Shown piece after piece: positions 41,706-45,610 of a stretch of DNA of 45,610 bases. The notes below the pieces were generated by a model. That model saw nothing but the letters and a program-made list of their open reading frames with translations. It made no database searches and was not told where the DNA came from. The stretch is taken from the NCBI GenBank assembly GCA_910589075.1, contig CAJUSK010000003.1:1-45610 (forward strand), given 5' to 3'. Source of the DNA: an uncultured Lachnospiraceae bacterium (lineage in GTDB: Bacteria; Bacillota; Clostridia; Lachnospirales; Lachnospiraceae). A program made the translations under genes and the position numbers. Numbering within the stretch: position 1 is the first letter of the stretch; every line of letters begins with the position of its first letter.

Positions 41706-44270
41706 ATGAGAAAGGCACAGAAACGACAGGCACTGGATTTTGTAAAACTGCTGGGACAGGCACATGATACAGTGAAAAAGAATATTGAAAAGAGAGAAGC
41801 CACACAGGCAATGGAACTGTTGGGACAGTGTCAGCAGGGTGCCATTGAGCTGGGAAATCTGATTGAAAGTACGGAAGGCGAGGGCTTTTCAACAATTACC
41901 GTATTGGAAGAATACTGTGAACTGGTGTGGCAGATTTATGAGGAAATCAGTCAGGGCAGTGTGCTGAATGCCAGCGGAATCTACAAGAATCTCCGTAAGC
42001 AGTTGATCCGGATAGAAAACAGTATCCGGAACGAGATCAAAGTACGTTATCAAATGGTGTTTCTGCCATACAAGGCATCCATGTGGGATTCTCTGGAGAG
42101 TGTCTGGATGGCGGCCGATGCAGATCCGGACTGTGATGCATATGTGATACCAATTCCCTATTATGACAGAAACCCGGATGGCAGTTTTGGGATTATGCAT
42201 TATGAAGGGCGCCAGTATCCGGACTATGTGCCAGTGATGGACTACCAGACCTTTGATCTGGAGAGCCAGCATCCGGATGTGACTTTTATTCATAACCCTT
42301 ATGATGATGTCAACTATGTGACAAGCGTACCTCCGGAGTTTTATTCCGGGAACTTAAAAAAGTATTCTGATTTATTGGTGTATATACCTTATTATTCTAC
42401 TGCGGGTGGTATGAGTGAAGCTCAGGCCCAGTGTCCTGCTTATAACAATGCAGACTATATTATCATTCAGGCAGAGAAGTATCGGGAATTTTTTGATCCT
42501 GCCCTGCCAAAGGAAAAGTTTGTGGCGCTTGGGTCCCCCAAATTTGACCGTGTGATACGGCTGTGCAAGAATCCCCCGGAGCCTCCTGCCGGGTGGGCGG
42601 AAAAGATAAAAGGGCGGAAGGTGTACTTTTATAACACAAGCCTGGGAGGGATGCTGGGGAACACGGAAGCATTTTTAAAGAAGATGGAGTATGTGTTTTC
42701 GGTGTTTCAGGGGCGTGAGGATGCGTGCCTGTTATGGAGACCCCACCCGTTACTGGAATCGACCTTTGCATCCATGCGGCAGGAATATAAGCCATGGTTT
42801 GACCGGCTGAAGGAAGAATATATCCGTGAGGGATGGGGGATTTATGATGACACCCCGGATATAGAGAATACGATTGCATTATCGGATGTGTATATCGGGG
42901 ATTCGGGGACGAGTGTTACCTCATTGTTTGGGGTGGCGGGGAAACCATTGTTTATCCTGAATAATCTGATTCACAGCCTGCCGGAAGGGGATGACTGGAG
43001 AGGGGAGCGGATTCGTATTGCACTTGATGAATGGGGAAATGACCGGTATCAGGTGACTGCGAATAACCAGCTGTGGTTTTCTGAAAAGAATGATTATCAT
43101 TATAAATTTTATATGGATCTGGAGAGTGGATATTCCGGCGGCGGATATTATTTAGGAGTAATAGAAATTGGAAATAAAATTTATGTAATTCCCGGCAATG
43201 CTTGTCATATATTGATAATTAAAAATAAAAAAATAAAAAAAATAAATTTTAAAATTCAGATTACACAAGGTAATGCTTTTTTTAGTTATTTGTATACCTC
43301 TAAATATATTTTTCTGTTTGCAAACGAATATCCAGTATTGATTCGATTTGCTGTGGACACTGAGAGTGTAGATTATATAGATGGCATAAAGCCATTTAAT
43401 ATAAGAAAAATAAATGGCAGATTGTGCATCGGTGGTATTGCAATGTATAGAAATGAATTAGTATTTGCTTCTCCTGAAAATAATCAGTTTATGTTTTTAG
43501 ATATAGATACATTGAAAACCAGAATATGCTGCAGCTATTCAAGGTGTAATCTGGGGACACAGGGAATTATATTGAATGGAGATGAGTTATGGCTTCTCCC
43601 ATTGTATGGTATGACAATTACATGTTGGAATCCGGATACGGGGGAAATAAGAGAATATGATAATTTACCAATAGGTTTCAAATCAATCGGATGGCCGTAT
43701 GAAAATGTGTGTAATGAAAGGCCGTTTGGGAATATAGCTTTTTCTGGTGCGAGAGATGAGGAAACGATTATTATATCACCATATTGGGGGAATATGTATG
43801 TAAAGCTTGAACGGGAAAGTGGGAATATGGAGGAATGGAAGCCTGGTGTTGGATATAGGAACCGTGGGAAAAATGGGTATTTTATCTCCAGCGGCATGGG
43901 AGGATTTCGGGATGGTGTCGGACAACGGGGCAAAGCGAATCATCGCTTATGGGAGGCATCGGAAAGACGGCTTTATGAGATTAACATAGAAACAAAAGAA
44001 TATAAAGAGATAGAAATTACATTTGATATGGATGACTTATATAAGCATGAACCGGGTTTTATGGAAGAATCCGAGTGGATGCAATACTGTTTAAGCGAAA
44101 ATGCATTCAATTCTCTGAAAGACTTGCTGGATGATTGTATTACAGGACAACCGTTCGACCGTGAGAGACAGTTGAGGGCTTTTGAAAAAATAAATGCGAA
44201 TACTGAAGGGACATGTGGACAAAACATTTATTGGTTTGTAAGAGAAAAGCTATCGTCTAGAAACCTATGA
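41706..44270 (+). CDS. CDP-glycerol glycerophosphotransferase-like protein with C-terminal propeller-like domain
   Basis: The 854-residue protein has a helical N-terminal region (1-115), then a GT-B transferase domain of the TagF/TagB type (about 115-450): VFLPYKASMWDSLESVWMAA, LGSPKFDRV, LLWRPHPLLEST with the RxHP motif, and YIGDSGTSVTSLFGVAGKP. TagF-like enzymes add glycerol phosphate or polyol phosphate units from CDP donors. The C-terminal 400 residues contain repeated blades such as GDELWLLPLYGMTITCWNPD and ELVFASPENNQFMFLDID, suggesting a beta-propeller of about 6-7 blades. Base composition drops sharply to AT-rich between about 43150 and 43800, inside the gene. A glycerophosphodiesterase gene follows. 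Confidence 0.83.
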   Translation: MRKAQKRQALDFVKLLGQAHDTVKKNIEKREATQAMELLGQCQQGAIELGNLIESTEGEGFSTITVLEEYCELVWQIYEEISQGSVLNASGIYKNLRKQLIRIENSIRNEIKVRYQMVFLPYKASMWDSLESVWMAADADPDCDAYVIPIPYYDRNPDGSFGIMHYEGRQYPDYVPVMDYQTFDLESQHPDVTFIHNPYDDVNYVTSVPPEFYSGNLKKYSDLLVYIPYYSTAGGMSEAQAQCPAYNNADYIIIQAEKYREFFDPALPKEKFVALGSPKFDRVIRLCKNPPEPPAGWAEKIKGRKVYFYNTSLGGMLGNTEAFLKKMEYVFSVFQGREDACLLWRPHPLLESTFASMRQEYKPWFDRLKEEYIREGWGIYDDTPDIENTIALSDVYIGDSGTSVTSLFGVAGKPLFILNNLIHSLPEGDDWRGERIRIALDEWGNDRYQVTANNQLWFSEKNDYHYKFYMDLESGYSGGGYYLGVIEIGNKIYVIPGNACHILIIKNKKIKKINFKIQITQGNAFFSYLYTSKYIFLFANEYPVLIRFAVDTESVDYIDGIKPFNIRKINGRLCIGGIAMYRNELVFASPENNQFMFLDIDTLKTRICCSYSRCNLGTQGIILNGDELWLLPLYGMTITCWNPDTGEIREYDNLPIGFKSIGWPYENVCNERPFGNIAFSGARDEETIIISPYWGNMYVKLERESGNMEEWKPGVGYRNRGKNGYFISSGMGGFRDGVGQRGKANHRLWEASERRLYEINIETKEYKEIEITFDMDDLYKHEPGFMEESEWMQYCLSENAFNSLKDLLDDCITGQPFDRERQLRAFEKINANTEGTCGQNIYWFVREKLSSRNL

Positions 44271-44309
44271 TATCGGAATTTGTTTGAGAGATAAATTTAT
44301 TAAGAGGAA

Positions 44310-45047
44310 ATGAGCAGATATATGAAAATATGGGCACACAGAGGGTGCAGCCAAAGGTATCCGGAGAACACGCTTTTAGCATTTAAGAAGGCTGCGGAGA
44401 TTGAAAATCTAACAGGAATAGAACTGGATATTCAGTTGACCAGAGATGGACAGCTGGTTGTAATTCATGATGAGAGAGTGGATCGGACAACGGAAGGAAT
44501 TGGTTGTGTAAAGGATTATACACTGACAGAATTAAAACGTCTACACATTTATGCAGGCGAAGCGCCATCCCAGTTTATACCAACTATGGAAGAAGTATTT
44601 GGTGTAATAGAAGAAAAGACCCAGGCAGGGATGAAACTGAATATCGAATTAAAGACGGGGACCTTTCCATATCCGGGTATTGAAGAAAAGATTGTGGAGC
44701 TGGTCTATAAGTGGGGACTGCAAAAATCCGTTGTATACTCCTCCTTTTATGCCCTGTCATTGGAGCGGATCAGAAAACTGGATCCGTCGGCTGAAATTGG
44801 AGTGCTGGATGGCAGAGTTTCGGACTGCCTGTATAAATTAAGAGGGCTTGGAGCAGATGCGCTGCACCCCTCCTGGAGGGGAATGGATCTGCCGCCGGAT
44901 CGGCTAAAGGGCTATACGGTGCGTGCATATCTGTCGGGGCACTTGTATCCGGAGAAACCAACCGGCGCCAGGCTGGATATGGACATGCTTGAGAAACAGG
45001 GGATTACGGATGTGTTCCTGAATGAACCGGAAGTATATCTGGGATGA
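44310..45047 (+). CDS. Glycerophosphodiester phosphodiesterase
   Basis: The 245-residue protein carries the GDPD motifs: IWAHRGCSQRYPENTLLAF with catalytic HRG and the PENT block, GIELDIQLTRDGQLVVIHDE with the metal-binding ELD and the second catalytic histidine, and LNIELKTG. It hydrolyses glycerophosphodiesters to glycerol 3-phosphate and an alcohol. Without a signal peptide it should be cytoplasmic. It starts at ATG 44310, behind AAGAGG at very short spacing; ATG 44322 is an alternative. The neighbouring CDP-glycerol transferase-like gene suggests turnover or editing of glycerophosphate-containing glycans. Confidence 0.92.
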   Translation: MSRYMKIWAHRGCSQRYPENTLLAFKKAAEIENLTGIELDIQLTRDGQLVVIHDERVDRTTEGIGCVKDYTLTELKRLHIYAGEAPSQFIPTMEEVFGVIEEKTQAGMKLNIELKTGTFPYPGIEEKIVELVYKWGLQKSVVYSSFYALSLERIRKLDPSAEIGVLDGRVSDCLYKLRGLGADALHPSWRGMDLPPDRLKGYTVRAYLSGHLYPEKPTGARLDMDMLEKQGITDVFLNEPEVYLG

Positions 45048-45084
45048 AAAACAGTAGTGGGACAGAGAGGTAACAGATTATTAG

Positions 45085-45436
45085 AAAATCAGAAATGCCA
45101 TAGAAGCCACATTTATCCGGGGGGGGGTAAAACAGTATATTATCTACCCGCTCGGAGAGTATGGGGCACTGACAAAAAAGATACTGAACGAGAGCTTTGG
45201 AATCTGAGAGAAATACATTGCAGACAACCGGCTGTCAAAATTCAACAGGGAAATAAAGAGTCTGGATTACTTTGCAGGCCGGGATGTTTCAGACTGTATT
45301 ATTCTGCTGACAAATGCCAATCCGTAAATCCACGAAGAGGTGTGTCAGGCCGGATGAAAAGATCCGGGCATGTTATGATGACTTTTTTGAACCGGTTGAA
45401 GTGTTTATAGAAAGACACAGACACGATCAGAAGTGA
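45085..45436 (+). pseudogene. Decayed Rossmann-like module gene
   Basis: Reading from 45130, the translation KQYIIYPLGEYGALTKKIL is plainly the same type of module as in the glycan genes, followed by the second strand KYIADNRLSKF and VSDCIILLTNANP. It is broken by TGA at 45205-45207 and TAA at 45325-45327. A frame change near 45352 then lets DEKIRACYDDFFEPVEVFIE continue to a TGA at 45434-45436. A G run of nine (45119-45127) sits upstream. No start codon or catalytic domain remains. It is the relic of a stand-alone or fused module protein. Confidence 0.75.
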
Positions 45437-45493
45437 TAAGAAATAAAAGCGCAATGAGAACAAGGAAAAACAGATACAGAGGTTGAGGGAGAT

Positions 45494-45610
45494 ATGGCTG
45501 CCGGAAAAAAGCAAGAGTACCATATATCGGAAGAAGAACTGAAAACAATACAGGAAATCCAGCAGGAACTGATCGGAGAAGTGAAGCGGATCTGCAAAAA
45601 ATGCGGCATA
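45494..45610 (+). CDS. LicD family protein, N-terminal fragment (3' partial)
   Basis: The frame opens at ATG 45494 behind GAGG and runs off the window with 39 codons. EYHISEEELKTIQEIQQELI followed by GEVKRICKKCGI is the typical start of LicD proteins, where the next residues are usually the GGTLLGAVRH block. The catalytic part lies outside the window, so activity cannot be judged. A second LicD here extends the phospho-substituent theme of the glycan cluster. Confidence 0.7.
   Translation, partial: MAAGKKQEYHISEEELKTIQEIQQELIGEVKRICKKCGI

Noticed and set aside
45057..45410. A 117-codon + strand open frame before the last gene
   Set aside because: Its translation has no family resemblance, and a different frame over the same bases gives a clear but broken Rossmann-like module, so the open frame is accidental.
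1..45610. CRISPR arrays, tRNA or rRNA genes, and insertion sequences
   Set aside because: No regularly spaced repeats, no cloverleaf or rRNA motifs and no transposase-like proteins were recognised on reading both strands. A tRNAscan or ISfinder search would settle this.

Overview
This window looks like an accessory locus from an anaerobic, low-to-mid GC Firmicute, most likely of the Lachnospiraceae. That assignment is an inference from gene content (a glycyl radical enzyme with its activase, LicD, DUF4422, DUF1919 and WbsX-type glycan enzymes), from AGGAGG-type ribosome sites with tight gene overlaps, and from the codon style. Nearly all genes are on the + strand. About two thirds of the window (1 to 31504) is one long surface-glycan cluster. 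The final acceptor (flagellin, capsule or teichoic-like polymer) cannot be read from the sequence.

Region 1 (1-8226) holds a 5'-truncated methyltransferase, a Maf/DUF115-like protein, and a nonulosonate-type pathway: a HAD phosphatase fused to a SIS isomerase, a short NeuB-type synthase and a NeuA-type CMP-transferase. A methyltransferase, a TIM-barrel isomerase/epimerase, a Gfo/Idh/MocA oxidoreductase and an SDR follow. Region 2 (8282-18932) is clearly more AT-rich. It carries glycosyltransferases (GT2 x3, GT11, GT4, WbsX/GH99-like, DUF1919, probable DUF6492), an FkbM methyltransferase and a small stand-alone Rossmann-like protein. Region 3 (19009-31504) returns to higher GC. It contains LicD, GT2, an epimerase, an IspD/TarI-like cytidylyltransferase, a second stand-alone Rossmann-like protein, a glycyl radical enzyme with its radical-SAM activase, a DUF4422 glycosyltransferase, a 752-residue multidomain protein ending in a TagD-like cytidylyltransferase, and a second TIM-barrel protein.

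The most striking feature is a small Rossmann-like module of about 90-110 residues. It starts with a hydrophobic strand followed by (W/Y/F)GxGxxG or a decayed form of it. I count 14 intact copies and one decayed copy. They sit at the N terminus, C terminus or middle of unrelated enzymes (GT2, GT4, WbsX, LicD, DUF1919, DUF4422, DUF115, TIM barrel, cytidylyltransferase) and twice as free-standing proteins. One free-standing copy overlaps the glycyl radical enzyme gene, which in turn overlaps its activase. This implies an oxygen-sensitive radical step in glycan or CDP-polyol precursor synthesis, which I regard as the best candidate for an undescribed system here.

Region 4 (31508-36593) is ordinary: a CYTH protein (minus strand), a DJ-1/PfpI protein behind a tandem hairpin repeat, a DUF1287 protein, an NSS transporter with a terminator, and a MATE exporter. 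Region 5 (36869-39700) is an AT-rich three-gene cassette, DUF262 - ABC/AAA ATPase - HNH nuclease, with its own promoter; it is a likely defence system related to Septu/GmrSD-type parts. Region 6 (39979-45610) has a soluble CZB-containing chemoreceptor, a CDP-glycerol glycerophosphotransferase-like protein with a propeller-like tail, a glycerophosphodiester phosphodiesterase, a decayed Rossmann-module pseudogene, and the start of a second LicD gene cut by the window edge. No tRNA, rRNA, CRISPR array or insertion sequence was recognised.
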